A stretch of 64,000 bases of DNA from Zygaena filipendulae (lineage: Eukaryota; Arthropoda; Insecta; Lepidoptera; Zygaenidae). The stretch spans positions 2,462,501-2,526,500 of the forward strand of contig OU015672.1 in NCBI GenBank assembly GCA_907165275.2. The letters run 5' to 3'. The translations under genes were made by a program, and so were the position numbers. Under the pieces are notes generated by a model that saw only the letters and a program-made list of their open reading frames with translations, made no database searches and was not told the origin of the DNA. Below, piece by piece: positions 1 to 10,800 of this stretch (position 1 is the first letter of the stretch; each line of letters starts with the position of its first letter).

Positions 1-1110
1 AGTGGGTTTTGGACCCCTCATGTTATCATCCATTGACTGTTCTTACTAAAAACCCAAGACACAAAATTGGCGACGCAAAAACATTTACAATAAAGTACTT
101 GCATTTTGTTTTGATATCCAATGCCCCCTTTTTATGTTATGTTTGCAAAGAATTGTATATATTGCGTCTTTGTATATCTTTATAATTCGCTCGCAAATAC
201 ATCCTCCTCGACATTATATGAAGTGCCGGCAGATTGTAAACGGACGAGTTATTATTTAATGTGCCTGTTTTAGAAATGTAAGCTTTTACGCACAATATTA
301 TGAAAGCTGTCGCTAGTCGCTACATTCCTCGAATTAGAAATATCGAAACTATACATAGTTAAATTGGAACTATGGAGGTCCGGGAGTTCCTGGTGAATGG
401 TGATGCGGCAAAAATGTAATCGCATGATTTTCTATTTAGATGTCGTTATGCTTATTTAATTACCTATGTATGTGTTTCTGTTGTATTATCAAAGTTAACT
501 TTGTCCATGTTATTTGTAATGAAAAATCAGATTTACTTTAAGGTAGGTATTCTAATTATTCTGTTTGAGGCGTGATTGAGAAATGAAAAAAATTAATATT
601 TGAGAGTCGAGACAGTTTGAAAAAAATTAACTTGATAAATTTAAAAATTACAGATTCCATGATCATTCTTGAGAACAGGTAGGTAATTCCTATTTGAAAT
701 GTGCCCAGTGGACTCCCACACGTGGGATTGTTGTAAAATGTCCGATTTGTCACCGGTTATGGGGACAACTGAGATTGACACCGGGAACGTGATCTTCTTA
801 ACAGTAAGCAAGTGTGAATAAAATATTATGTTAGATAGTTCCCAGTTTAAAATAATTTTTCACTTCTCATGCTCGGAAATAGTAGATTTTAACTTTATGG
901 AAAAAGATATCTAAAATATAAATACCTAACAATAATTTGGAAGATCTGAATGATGAACGAAGCTAAGTAAGAAGTTGCCTTTTGCATCGTATGTTATGAA
1001 CATACTAAACATAAATTAGTTTTAAAAATGTAATCAATACCATATTCTGTTGTATAATTTAGGACTCGTTTTCTACTTTAAAAACTAACGTGATATCCAA
1101 GTGACATCCA
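1..1110. other. Left-edge non-coding sequence
   Basis: AT-rich, no exon, repeat family or RNA gene recognised. Confidence 0.5.
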
Positions 1111-1113
1111 TGC

Positions 1114-1262
1114 AGCAGTGTGACCCGATTTAGCAGAATTATGCGATTACAGCGCCTACTCACTGTTGCAATCGCGGTTGGCAATCAACCCGCGGTGCTT
1201 GGGTTTAAGCCCGTTATAAGCCTGCCGTAATCACATAATTTTGCTAAATCTGGTCACACAGC
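1114..1262. mobile_element. Hairpin MITE with about 35-bp inverted ends
   Basis: GTGTGACCCGATTTAGCAGA near 1118 pairs with TTGCTAAATCTGGTCACAC ending near 1259. No coding content. Confidence 0.65.
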
Positions 1263-1334
1263 CTTGCAGGTACCGGATGTTAATTTCATGGCGTCACTTC
1301 CGTTGCATGCAAAGTTTTGATCCTCAACGCGCCA

Positions 1335-1462
1335 AAGTTAACTTGGGGATCAATCTAACATTGTCATTGGCGTTTCGCCATAATTGATAATTTCTTATTA
1401 TTAAGAAACATTGTCATTGGCAAATTATAATTATAGACGCCATTATTAAAGAAGAAGAAGAA
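1335..1462. repeat. Dispersed repeat ending in (GAA)n
   Basis: Closely related to 48485-48630: both share AATCTAACATTGTCATTGGC, a second CATTGGC block and GACGCCATTATTAAAGAAGA before a GAA run. Confidence 0.7.
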
Positions 1463-2365
1463 GTACAAAAAGTATGTCGACGTCATGCGTCATTATGCTA
1501 TCGATCGTTATGATTTTGTGTATCCTATTTTTTTTTATTAATAATTCTAATTTTATTGTCTGTCCATATAATTAATATATTAGTAAGTTGTACAAATTAT
1601 ATTTATTTATTTTAGTTGTGATAATAAAAGTGTTTAAAATCATCACTGCACGTTTCAATTTCACAACTGTCCCAAATGTTTTGTTACATTCGCGTCTTGG
1701 AAAATTGACTCGCCTTAGTATACTAAATAACATCTTTATTACATTTTAATTAGGCACATAATTATTATCCTTATACTACAAGCTCATGCGCATATCGTCT
1801 CAGTATCTCCGTCTCGTTTCTTCCCAATGGACAAGTCTATCGGTTCGTCGCACTCGCTCGCATCACTGGCTCCCGCGTCGGGACAGGCCTGAGGACCAGT
1901 GCTGCTATTCCTGTAGATGCTACCGAACAGTGGTACTGGCGGTGGACTCTGCTCTTTCTGTTCTGTGGTGTTTTTGACATTTTGAACGTCGCGGTTATGT
2001 CTCGATGAATTGCGGGTGTGTATTCTGGAAATAAAGCATGGTTAAAGACGAAGCCAGTAAAGCTGGCGCGGGGGCAAGTTAGGGCAAATGCTCTAACTAC
2101 CCCAAAATTAATTTTGCTGCCATTCCAAGTATTCAATATTCCCAAAAATGTGAATTTTGAAAACAGTGACTAAGTAAAAACAACTATAAAGCGTTTAATG
2201 CATTTCTTTACGTTAACGAATGTTTTAGTGCATGATGAATAGCTTTGTGTGCGAAAATTACCCGGCGACACCGGTTTTCATCTGTTTTCATACTAAACTA
2301 AGTTGATGTCTCGTCTATCTGTTATTTTCTGTTTAATGGTCGTGAGCCAGCGATTCGGTGGGGTT

Positions 2366-2552
2366 CTATCGGTTCTGTAGCCTGTGGTCGCGAGGCGGAG
2401 GCTCAGTAGTCGGTACTGACTTGTACTTGCGGCAGGCGTCGCTGCGGTGCCTGTCGAGGTAGCGCCGCTGGCTGAACGCCTTGCCGCACTCGGCGCAGCG
2501 CCACTGCCACGCGTGGTGGCCGCGCGTGCGCTGGTGCGCGCGCAGGTTCGAT
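2366..2552 (-). CDS. Zinc-finger gene, exon C (rest of ZF2, ZF3, stop)
   Basis: Follows a TTGTACAG acceptor and starts with the base that completes the split arginine codon. Encodes [30 protein letters not shown], a terminal cysteine and a short proline-rich tail, ending TAG at 2366-2368. Minus-strand ATTAAA motifs at 2332-2337 and 2195-2200 are possible polyadenylation signals. Confidence 0.82.
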
Positions 2553-5500
2553 CTGTACAATCCGTACTAATATCTTTACTATTATAAAGGTGAATGTGAG
2601 TTTATTGGTTTGTTGCGCTTTTACGTCTTAACGGCTCAACAGATCTTCATGAAATTTTCCATACACGCTGTCAGGGGTATAGAAAATTATTGCCTACACA
2701 GGGTACGTTTTCTCCCAGAATACCCGTGGTAATTCTAAAATATACGAAGGTGAAACCGTATCTAATGTATAGACTACTAACTGGTAAGTACCCGAGGTTA
2801 CGCCCGCTACGCCCGTTTTCATCACTCATATTTTCTGTGTCTCTGACAATGTGTAGGTCTCAGACGAAATTTTACTTCTTCTGAGGTGTAGATAGGTATG
2901 CTAAATTTCATGGTGAACGGTTGAGTAGTTAAACCGTGAAAAAGTTACAAACACACAAACTCACATTAGCATGTAGATATAATAGCTGTTTCCTACGGTT
3001 TCACACGCGGTAATTTCGGAGTTTTCGCGTAGAATCTGGAATAAAATATACCTTAATAAAAAATATATCTACCTTATGTCCTATTCCAGACTATAGGTAA
3101 TATAATCTATCTCTACGCCAAATCCATCCAATTTCGTTCAGCCGTTCTGGCGTGATTAAGTAACAAACATCCATCCATTCATTCAAAATATTACATTTAT
3201 AAATATGAGTATAGATTAGGTTAGGATATTAGCATTGACTCTTGTAAGCCATCAGAGTTGTCCGGTAGGCAGGTGTATAATAACCGATCGGCGAAGGTCC
3301 TGCCGCACTGCATCTGGGGGCACGGGAAGGGCCGCTCGCCGGTGTGCAGCCGCAGGTGCCCCTTCAGCACCCACGGCCGGTCGAAGCTCTTGCCGCAGTA
3401 CGAGCACTCGTGGCTGGGGCGCTGGTGGCGGTGCGCCTCGACGCACTCGCGCGCCTCTAAGGGGTAATTAGCTAACTTTTGTTGTCATCGTTCCAGAGGC
3501 GTCTTTACCTATGGCGCAGGGTGTACGTTGCACACGGGCGCAGTGGTGCTGGGGGGCGCCGAGCGCCGCTCGCTACGGAGCCGCACTCGGCGCGCGCGTT
3601 GACCGGCCGTGGCACTTTCAGTGACCAACGTAAAAACAGATCCGCTTTGCATACATTTTGTATAGCATCTGGAGCTCTTCTTAGTGACTAACGTAAAATC
3701 AGCTCCGCTTTGCATACATTTTGTATAGCATCTGGAGCTCTTCTTATACGTATTAACTTCTAGGGTGCGCTAGGGTAATGTTTGCACACGGGCGCTACAT
3801 GGGCTAGAGACGCCTCTGCATCGTTGTATCAAAACATCCAAGTTTAAAAGTACCTACCCTATGCTTTTTTCTGTACCCCCGTTATCCCCCTGATAACGCG
3901 TATGTAAATTTTGTGGTGATAGGATGAGTAGGTAGTTAAAGGCTCGAAAGCATAACAAACAAATAAACAAACACACTTTCACATTCGTAATATTACCAGC
4001 TGTTGCACGCGGTTTCACGCGCGTTTATTACGGAATTTCCCGCGGAATTCTGGGATAAAAGTACCCTATGTCTATTATATTATATGTATATTATATTACC
4101 TACCCTAACCTAACCTACCCTAGTACCCTATGTATATTATATTATCTGTGCCTATGTCCTTTTCCGTACCCCTGACAACGTGTACTTATACAAAATTTTG
4201 TGATTATCGGTTGAGTAGTTAAGGGTGAAATCGTAACAAACTAACAAACATTCGCATTTATAATAGTAACGACTAGTTAGGATAGCGATTGAGCGATCAG
4301 TTAAAAATAAAATTATGATTATAGGTACAGCTATAGGTAATAATACCTAGTGCAAGTACAGAAAGAACAATGGCCAAATTTCTATAGGAGCTGGACTTGA
4401 CTTTTATTTTTCATGTCCCAAAATAAACTATAGTTAGATTGATTTGTTTTTATGTTGTAAATACCATCAATACCATCCCGTTTAAAAATCATATCTAAAT
4501 AGCCACAATTTTTTAAAATAACATCAACAATACATTTGAGGTTAGAATCAACAACTACCTTTTACCCGACCTAAAAATGTAGTTTTTTCTATGTTTATTT
4601 CTAAGCACAGAAAAAATATAGTTAGCGATAGTCACAAGTGGTAGTTATCAGTCCGTAAAAAATGTCAAAACGACAAAGGAAATCGAAAATAGAACAGCAA
4701 GTGAAGCGAGATGCGTGCGTAAATTGCCGGGTGTCATGTCAATTGTCATTTGTCAATCAAAAAAAATAACCTCAGAAGAATAATTGTTCTGAGAAAATAA
4801 CAAAATAACAATGACAATCACTGACCCGGTTCAATGACCACAGATTAAGTAACTTGTCGAGGAAAAATGACGTTCCGTTGTACGCATTTGAATAAAATGA
4901 TTATACTTAATATGAACCTACATAATTATTTTTTTTGACAAGAATGCACACACAGTTGTTGATTTGATGCCTACATACTTGTCGAGTAAAACTATTCAGA
5001 AAAACGTGAATAATTATAGTCTTTGAATACTAAGTCATTTCATACGCGAAATGAAACGTCAAAAGGTGCGTTCTGAAACCACATACATGGATATCGTAGA
5101 AGTTACAAAAATAAAAATAAATTGATATCTTTTTTTTGTGACTACTTATAGAGATACTTTTTGTGTTTTTTAAGATCTTAAAAAATAAGGGTATTTTTCA
5201 TATATCATATATGGACACCATTGTTTCATCTCGAATACGATTTGGCCATCCTTCTTTCACTCTTGTGAAAAAAAAATAAAAGTGAGCGGGGCGTTTTTCA
5301 GTTTTTGCCCCGGCTAAAAAAATGGTAATCCGCAGCTGAGAAGAGCTACAATAGATACCTAGATGTGTGCACTCACCTTTTTCCTTAGCTATTTTATTTT
5401 CTTTGTCCTTCCTTTCAAAGTACGCCTCTATATTCTCTCTATCGAAAGACTCTTTGCAAGTCAACAGTTCCCTGTTCAACTTGTCATCGGAGTTAGTGGC

Positions 5501-5989
5501 CACCATGCTCTTTAGTTTCTCTGCGATTTTGTCAATAGCGTGCCCTCCTTTGTTCAAGCACTTTAATGGCTCCCGATTTTTTATCTCCTCAATTATCGGC
5601 GCCAACGGCTCTTTCCTGCTCCTCCGTTTCCGGTTCGCTTCCGGAAGTTTGTGTTCGGAAATTGCTATATTATTTGGATTCGACGTTTCGTTTTCGTTCA
5701 TATTCTTCTTCCTTTGGGCGCGTGTTTTTTCACTGAATACTTTGCGTTCCGTTTTCGCTTCGTTGGATCTCAAATTGTATTGTTTCTTGTAAAAAACTTT
5801 ATTTCTCGTCGGCTCCGGAGAGTTTATTGGCTTTTCGCTTTCGGATGCATATTCGTAGTTATCCGTTTTAATAAACGATGGCAGAAACTGACTTTTCTTC
5901 AGCAGTTGTAGGTAAAAACGTGTCGAAATGGGTACTTTGTCGTTGTATATCGTTTCGTTGGTTTTCAAATGAATCTTTTGCCGTTTCAT
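2366..5989 (-). CDS. Snail-like C2H2 zinc-finger protein, three coding exons
   Basis: Joined from 5989-5377, 3456-3285 and 2552-2366 on the minus strand; phases (1, then 2) match and give 323 residues. Residues 1-205 are charged and low in known motifs. Three fingers follow: ZF1 from C222/C225 to H238/H242; ZF2 from C250 to H274, with C-x4-C and a stretched H-x5-H; ZF3 from C281/C284 to H297 and C302, a C2HC form. RPW after the second cysteine of ZF1, the HTGERPF linker and [10 protein letters not shown] in ZF2 match the last fingers of Snail/Scratch-type repressors, so a nuclear DNA-binding role is inferred. The start is the first in-frame ATG, but an acceptor-like TTCCAG just upstream could admit an earlier exon. 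The first one or two fingers usual for Snail proteins are absent and no SNAG-type N-terminus is seen. It faces away from the NACHT-WD gene. Confidence 0.78.
2580..3215. repeat. CTAGCTGT-family fragments between zinc-finger exons
   Basis: Degraded copies of the dominant dispersed repeat, recognisable from 'CTGTCAGGGGTA' near 2668 and 'TTTCACACGCGGTAATTTCG' near 3000. Confidence 0.6.
3285..3456 (-). CDS. Zinc-finger gene, exon B (ZF1 and first half of ZF2)
   Basis: Bounded by a CCCTTAG acceptor and a GTTATT donor on the minus strand. Encodes [28 protein letters not shown] and [10 protein letters not shown]-rich in an AT-rich setting. ZF2 is split by the next intron at the arginine of ADR-SNL. 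Confidence 0.82.
3494..3818. mobile_element. hAT-like MITE in the zinc-finger gene intron
   Basis: 325 bp with terminal CAGAGGCGTC / GACGCCTCTG, flanked by CATCGTTC and CATCGTTG (8 bp with one mismatch). Contains a tandem pair of about 63-bp units ending GGAGCTCTTCTTA. A partial relative lies at about 55925-56058. Confidence 0.75.
3985..4265 (+). repeat. CTAGCTGT-family repeat
   Basis: Family layout: CAGCTGT...GCGGTTTCACGCG head, 'GGAATTC...GGGATAAAAGTACCCTATG', 'CCTGACAACGTGTA', 'GATTATCGGTTGAGTAGTTAA', then a tail ending 'CATTTATAATA'. No coding frame. Class (SINE, LINE tail or Helitron-like) unresolved. Confidence 0.7.
4280..5376. other. Rest of the zinc-finger gene's first visible intron
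   Basis: AT-rich, no exon or element recognised. Confidence 0.5.
5377..5989 (-). CDS. Zinc-finger gene, exon A (N-terminal 204 residues)
   Basis: The open frame begins with [12 protein letters not shown] and ends at a strong GTGAGT donor whose last exon base is 5377 (phase 1). Lysine-, glutamate- and asparagine-rich, with a probable helical tail ending in KENKIAKEK. The frame stays open past the donor to 5198, but that tail looks like intron. No domain recognised. Confidence 0.72.
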
Positions 5990-7429
5990 ATTTAGTTTGG
6001 GGATACGATTCGATCGCGATTCATCTGGAATTATTTATATGTGTTTGTAAATTAATTACTGGATAAGTAACTTTGTAGGTACAATATAAGTCTATAGGAC
6101 TAGCGTTTCTCTTAGTTTAAAAAATATATGTAAATAACTTCAAAAGATTGAATTATAATATTTAGAAGAATATACTAGCGAATTTACACAAAGTGACTCA
6201 CTTTCCGACAAGAATAGACCGGATTCGTGTATGAAACTGTCCCTGAGCGGCCGCACTGAATTCATAAAACATTTAGGCATTATTTTTACAAATGTTTCAA
6301 ACTCTTCTAACATAAATATTGCACGAAAAATTGAAATTTAAGTTGCACACTCTCATAATACCTTGTAGGGCACTTGTTGTAATTGGAATAGAAACAAGCG
6401 CGACGACATTATTTCATTTTAAGAACTCGAATATTTTACACAAACTGTCAAACAGCATGGCGGCCAGTCGCGCCGATTGCAAACAGCCAGTGTCGAAAAA
6501 GAGTTGAGAAAAATTATTTTAAACTTTATCTAACTTACCGAAACAATAAATATTAAAATATTGTTGGAAACAGAGAGGTTTAACGTGGGTATCTGTGAGT
6601 CTGTCTGTAGCGTATCGTAGGTACCAAGTGGCAGAACCGACTTTTGGTGAGAAAGGTAATTTGACGGAGTGTCCTCAGAATTGCTACAAGAAAATCTTTT
6701 CTGCCGTTGGAAGATTATCAGCTCTTTTCTAGTTGATGACTGGGTGTAAGCAATTTCAACGGTTTGATCTAATCGCAAGGGATTAGAAGGAACAGAGTAC
6801 CTATTGTAGAAGAACAAAGTAAAGATTTATTTTATCGATGATTTAAACAGCTAGTTAGCTGATTGCGGTGCGCCAAGAATTCAAGATTGATTGTGCGTAG
6901 GTATTTTAACAGGCAATGAAAGTGACGCGTACAGCCATCGTACAGCTAACGAGAGAGGTGCCTTTTAAATTTTCTCAGGTGAATTTCTATGGGTGTCAAT
7001 AGGTGTCGGTTCAAATCTCACGGTTTTTCTAAGGTAATGTTTCTGTTTTTTTAGAAGTTCTCTTATCTGAAAACTATACTGTATAAATGTCATTAAATCA
7101 AAAAAATAATAGGTTTTGGTAACTGAATCTCGGAAGAAACTGCGAGACCCGATTCCTGAACTATTTGCAATATGTAGATACATATATAATATGCACCTAC
7201 AATATGTACCTCGATGGGCTAGTCATACTTACTCGCAATTGTCCTCCTCCTCTTTCCAAGGGTTAATTTTCCAGCGCGAAGTGCGATTTTTACGTTTCCT
7301 TGTTTACCGAATTTGAGTCAAGTACCGAGGTATCACCTAATAATACAATAATACAGATGAACAAAGAAACATCGAACTTGCATTTCGCGCCAGAAAATTA
7401 TCCCCAAGCAGGTTGTGTCGTGGAAAAGC
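5990..7429. other. Spacer between the two divergent genes
   Basis: Holds the upstream region of the zinc-finger gene. A short GC-richer patch with CATGGCGGCC lies at about 6455-6480. No clear TATA box or initiator found. A fragment resembling the GGCCGCACT palindromic repeat lies near 6247. No gene seen. Confidence 0.4.
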
Positions 7430-7796
7430 GTATCCGGTCGCGCTTTTTTTTTTCAGATGGCGAGAGGGCGAGGGGTGTTCAAGGAAAGCGTGGGGCGATG
7501 CCGGGGCAGGGGGGGAGGGTCGGCTCCGACCTCCGATCCGAGTGCGCGCATTGATTATTCTTCGTCGAGAGCCGGCGGTGTCCGCACGCGCTGCGTTTAT
7601 ATTTATATTTGCCGCCCGAAACGATCGCGACGCGAAGCCGCGCCGGGAGATGTTAAACAATTGCGGGGCGTTTATGTTTAAAAGTGTTACGGCGTGCGTG
7701 TGCTTTGTTGCCGTCGCTTGTGTACGGAACGTGTAGTGTGGCCGGCTGTGGGTGATGTGGAGTTAGGGTGCGCAGCCGAGCCGGGCCCGTGTCGAC
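7430..7796 (+). promoter_or_regulatory. GC-rich promoter and 5' UTR region of the NACHT-WD gene
   Basis: CpG-rich sequence directly before the first coding exon, in contrast to the AT-rich flanks. It contains an upstream ATG at 7457 whose frame runs to a stop at 7681, so it is a possible uORF if transcription starts before it. No certain initiator could be placed. Confidence 0.5.
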
Positions 7797-7864
7797 ATGG
7801 GGAACTCGTGCAGCTCGGGACAGGCTCACAAAGACAAGGATAATGTTTCGCAACAGTCCGAAGA
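7797..7864 (+). CDS. NACHT-WD gene exon 1
   Basis: ATG followed by GNSCSSGQAHKDKDN, ending phase 2 at a perfect GTGAGT donor. Gly2 with Ser6 fits N-myristoylation, and Cys5 could be palmitoylated, suggesting a membrane-attached protein. Confidence 0.78.
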
Positions 7865-10800
7865 GTGAGTAGTTGGTTGCCTACCTACCTCTATGAACAT
7901 ATAGGGGCCTCGATGCGGCGTGAAGGTCGAAATATGTGACAATGCTGTTGTGTTCGCCTAACTAAATGAATGGATGTCAGTAAAAACAACGGAGTGATAA
8001 TATGTTATATTATGTATAGATAGACAGATAGATACCTGTTTATTTATGTATAAAGTATTATGTATAAATGTGTTACAGTAACCGTCAACCGTCCGAGATA
8101 ACAGCACCGAGAGACGGTTGTCAAATGATCAAAGTAAATCAATACACGGAGAGCGGCTGCTTCGCTCGCTAACAGGTGCCCTGAGGAATGATTTATTGCT
8201 TCACTTGCCCTTAAATAAAATCACACAGATCGGGAATTTTTCTACGTATAAACGCAAAATTTATGTCGGGAGATGTAGGTAGGTGAATAAAAAGTGAAAG
8301 GAAAAACTTGGTGATAGATTATTTTTTAGATTATCACCGCTTTCATTTCAACCCTGGGGTTGTGGTCTTAAAACCATAGTATGCACCTTACTCATTAAAA
8401 ATGAATAAGTGATACATACCTGCTCGTGTGTGTATTTATCATAAGTGTCTATCTCTATATAAGTCACCATCATTCCCTTTATTGCAATTTTCCTTTGCAT
8501 TCCATTGATGTCTGGAAGGGATCGCTTTGAGTCATACTTAATGACAAAACTTAAAGATCTATTAATAGGTAGACCAGGTATGTCTTTTGGTGTTCAGTAA
8601 AGAAGTATCAATACCTATCTCTTTAATCTTTGGGACATAATCACACAAAAACGAAACATCTGAAACGGATTTGAATGAAATTAGCACACAGTAAAATTTT
8701 GTTCTGGAGTCTGGGTGGAGAAAAAGTTCCCCAGGGAATTCCGTTTACGTGGGCAAAACTAGATGGAACAGCAAGTACCTATTCAAGTGTCACTCAATCG
8801 TGAAATTGTGAAACCATTGTTAAAAAATACCTGCCTACCGTCAGATTTCCAAAAAACTTCACAGCGTCATTCCCTATCTACGAATATTCTTCGCAAGGCA
8901 GATGACGCAGTACGCAAGGTATAAAGGACTGCGACCTAAATTATATATAACGATATTCCAGATGGTTCGTCGTCATTTGTGGCGTTTGAAATCCTTCTGC
9001 GAACTTTGGAACGATCCGCCGTTAGTTTCGTAGGTACTTGCTTTAAAAGGTACGCTTCTGATTTTATCATCGTCAAAGTACCTACGTCTCATTGTTATGG
9101 GCTGTCTAATTTGGAGAAAAACTCCAACGTAGTATTCTTAAATGCTTATTGTGTTTCCCGATGTACCTAAGTATATGGTTGTACTTTTTCGTTCACTTCT
9201 GCTGTCAAATATGTAGTAAGGCTAGATAGTTGGCGGTTAAAACAAAAATAATCAAAACCGACTTCAAAACACACAAAAATGCACACACCATAAGAAATGT
9301 TAAAAATAACAAAAAATTCCGATTTAATCCGAAAGACAAAAATGCACGTAATATTATTGGATGATCAAACGAAGTTCGATCCTAATTATCCCGTCTTCAC
9401 CGAAGAGATTTAATCCTTGACCATATAGTAGCAGGGCTACTACCTACATGGTCAAGGATTAAATCTCGAAGGTAGAAGACGGGATAATTATCAGTAGGTA
9501 AGTATGTGCTACCTACGATCGTTTCGAAGTCGGTACCTTAAAAAGTTAAAAGATTGCCTATTTTATTTGTTAATTTTTAGTGTTTCTTTTGGGGAAATAA
9601 ATTGTATTTGAATTTGAATATTATAACAGTATAGAAATATAGGAGTTAAGTATAGATTGTGATGTTCCTAGAAGATGAATTCTTATTTCTACGAAACTAT
9701 TATTTATAGTTACGTAGGCGGCTGAATAAGGTGATTGTTCTCGTTCGCTCTGGGATTTGCCTGCAAATTGCAATTAGAGTCAGAGCTAAAATTCTTGTGG
9801 GCGATAAAACTACAGGCGAGACAACGGAGCTGTCTCCGATTGTTGGGTGATAAAAATATTAGTTTAGCTTGAAAATAAGATAAAATAGTCTAACCAATAA
9901 TTAAGAAACGCGTTAAGAATTGTATCTATACTGAACGAAAATTTAATCATCTAAGACCAGAGTTCTTGTCATGACCTATCAAATGAGCCCCAATTCGATG
10001 GGGTTGCATTATTATTCGTTACAGATTTCCCATTGCCATCTTCCATATCCATCATCAGATCAACTCCATTTCATATTGATATTGCATTGTCCCCCGAACT
10101 ACCTATTGATTTAGGTCTCATGAACGATGAGTACCTACCACGGAATTCGCTCTTTTTACAAACTACCCCCATCATTTTGAACCAACCACTTAAAACGCAA
10201 AACACACAGTTCAAAGAAGTAACCTTTTTCATTGTACGCTGCACAATTAATACTCGACTTTATTTCTTTGATTTTTGAGTTCGATCTACTATACTCGTAC
10301 GGGTATATCCCGATTCCCGGGTATATCCCGGTTATAATTTACATTGAGTCATTTTCTAGTACGAAGTGCGAGTTCCATGTGTATTCGTTCATGGAGAACT
10401 GAAACATTAATGAGTGAAGGGCGTCGGGATTAACGCTTCGGGTCGTGTATAAGAATTGGAAATGAGACAGTCGTCTTACCGTCTTTTTGCAGGCAAATAT
10501 ATTAGGGATGTTGATGACTTTTGAAAATAAAAATTCTAATTAGGCTGTCAGTTAGAAATGAGAAGAAAATTAAAAATCATTAGACACGTATTTTTTTATT
10601 TTACATATAAATGAAAATACATAGAGATAAAGCGCATTAAAGTTTACGGTAGGGACTCGTGACGTCACTTACCGCTACAAGCCGCCATACAAACTGCACT
10701 GGTTAGTGACGTCACGCGAAATTTCACCTCAATGTATCGCCGTTATTTTTTAATTACGTAAAAAAATAAAAAATATGTGTCCAATATTTTTTATTAATCT

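Noticed and set aside
5198..5376. Extension of zinc-finger exon A past 5377
   Set aside because: A GTGAGT donor lies at 5376 with matching phase to the finger exon; the extension is low-complexity and lacks similarity.
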